Source: Chlamydiota bacterium (GTDB lineage Bacteria; Chlamydiota; Chlamydiia; Chlamydiales; Rhabdochlamydiaceae). Taken from it: a stretch of 64,000 nt of DNA. Location of the stretch: assembly GCA_021772335.1 (NCBI GenBank), contig JAJFMD010000007.1, positions 248,001 through 312,000 of the forward strand, read 5' to 3'. Within the stretch, counting starts at the first letter, position 1, and each line of letters begins with the position of its first letter. Under the pieces are notes generated by a model that saw only the letters and a list, made by a program, of their open reading frames with translations, did no database searches and was not told the origin of the DNA. Position numbers and translations under genes: made by a program. Below, in pieces: positions 63,437 to 64,000 of this stretch.

Positions 63437-64000
63437 TAGTAAAAAAGAATTTTAAGCTTTCTTGGAAAAATTTCTTGCGCTCTTTTTTGCGCGCTTCTAC
63501 AAGGCGTTCTAAAAAGGGAGGGATATCACCAGGTCTCTTACGCAGCTCTTCATTTCGAATACGCTCAAGTTCGTCACGTGAATCCACAACAATTTTTGGA
63601 GTAATAAAAATAAACATTTCGGTGTTATCTGAGGTCATGCGTGTTGAGCCAAACAATTTCCCAATTCCGGGAATCTCACCTAAAAATGGGATCTTATCTT
63701 GTTCACTACGGGCTGCTTTGCGTCGCAATCCCCCTAAAATGACTGTTTGTCCATCTGTAACACGCACCTCATTTTCAACTTTGCGAGTATCGACATCCGG
63801 CTGATCAGCACTGCCTGATCTTGGCTTAATTGTTTGAAAAGAGATATCCGTTTTCAAAGTGATAAAACCTTTAGTCTCTTCGTCATCATCGCAAAAATCG
63901 GGCATATGCACGGTAGGTGTGAAGGTAATCGTAATTCCATATTGCTGACGACTAAATGATTTTATAAAAGTAAGATCTTTATTTGTATCAACAGGAGCCG
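63426..64000 (-). CDS. gspD: Type II secretion outer-membrane secretin GspD, C-terminal part
   Basis: The frame is open from 64000 to the stop at 63426 and gives about 190 residues, cut by the window edge. The secretin core is plain: QQYGITITFTPTVHM, KGFITLKTDISFQ, VRVTDGQTVILGGLRR and IPFLGEIPGIGKLFGSTRMTSDNTEMFIFITP. The VTDGQTVILGG and PGIGKLF motifs mark the secretin homology region. It forms the outer-membrane channel. A shorter start at 63911 is only an internal codon. It overlaps gspE by 11 bp. Confidence 0.94.
   Translation of the reverse strand, partial: APVDTNKDLTFIKSFSRQQYGITITFTPTVHMPDFCDDDEETKGFITLKTDISFQTIKPRSGSADQPDVDTRKVENEVRVTDGQTVILGGLRRKAARSEQDKIPFLGEIPGIGKLFGSTRMTSDNTEMFIFITPKIVVDSRDELERIRNEELRKRPGDIPPFLERLVEARKKERKKFFQESLKFFFTSDY

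Noticed and set aside
1-64000. CRISPR arrays, transposases, phage genes and replication origin
   Set aside because: Looked for regular spaced repeats, DDE/tyrosine recombinase motifs and DnaA-box clusters; none seen.

Overview
The window reads as chromosome of a member of the order Chlamydiales, most likely an environmental (Parachlamydia-like) lineage rather than Chlamydiaceae. The reasons are an ATP/ADP translocase, a chlamydia-type conserved protein (DUF2709-like) next to tsaE, and blocks whose gene order matches what I remember of Chlamydia trachomatis: sohB-polA-coaE-rho, dnaB-mnmG-lplA, sdhC-sdhA-sdhB with tatD, exbB-exbD-(TonB-like)-tolB-pal-LysM, and gspD-E-F-G. Genes such as murI, DedA, a secreted aldo/keto reductase, a PEBP protein and an 865-residue MORN-type repeat protein point away from the most reduced Chlamydiaceae. 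DNA is AT-rich throughout. I do not assign a species.

Layout. 1-7008: 3' end of murA, epmB, then on the minus strand a two-fold internally repeated membrane protein of unknown role, argS and a leucine-type dehydrogenase. 7351-9900: DUF2709-like gene, tsaE, engB, dnaQ-type exonuclease. 10027-16316: pgk, ATP/ADP translocase, DedA protein, CDP-alcohol phosphatidyltransferase, converging MscS channel, then a strong promoter in front of sohB. 16352-20996: polA, coaE, rho. 21069-26022: three tandem oligopeptide-binding lipoproteins; the middle one has lost an ATG and seems to start at ATT. 26026-29123: two uncharacterised genes. 29147-31304: an accessory-looking patch with three small overlapping minus-strand ORFs, a secreted aldo/keto reductase, a duplicated promoter segment, tRNA-Ser(GCU) and its terminator. 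31356-35989: dnaB, a 29-residue mS38/bS22-like ribosomal protein, mnmG, a small exported protein and lplA.

36081-36240 (minus strand) holds the best candidate for something not yet described: a ~160-nt structured RNA with its own -35/-10 promoter inside sdhB and a closing stem followed by seven U, an architecture like 6S RNA. 36255-40738 is the minus-strand sdhBAC-tatD group. 40870-46302 is the Tol-Pal envelope cluster ending in murI. Then come an orphan OmpR-type response regulator, rqcH, a glycine-zipper lipoprotein and a TPR/TPR/VWA membrane module that ends in rsmD. 55575-59644 holds the MORN-type protein, a tandem pair of small membrane proteins and a PEBP protein. The window closes in a type II secretion operon (two pseudopilins, gspF, gspE and the 3' part of gspD).

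A 21-bp palindrome (GATGTAAA arms around a 5-nt loop) occurs three times between genes at 9950, 35983 and 55504, and a direct ~55-bp repeat carrying a promoter flanks the aldo/keto reductase. I saw no CRISPR array, transposase, phage gene or origin.
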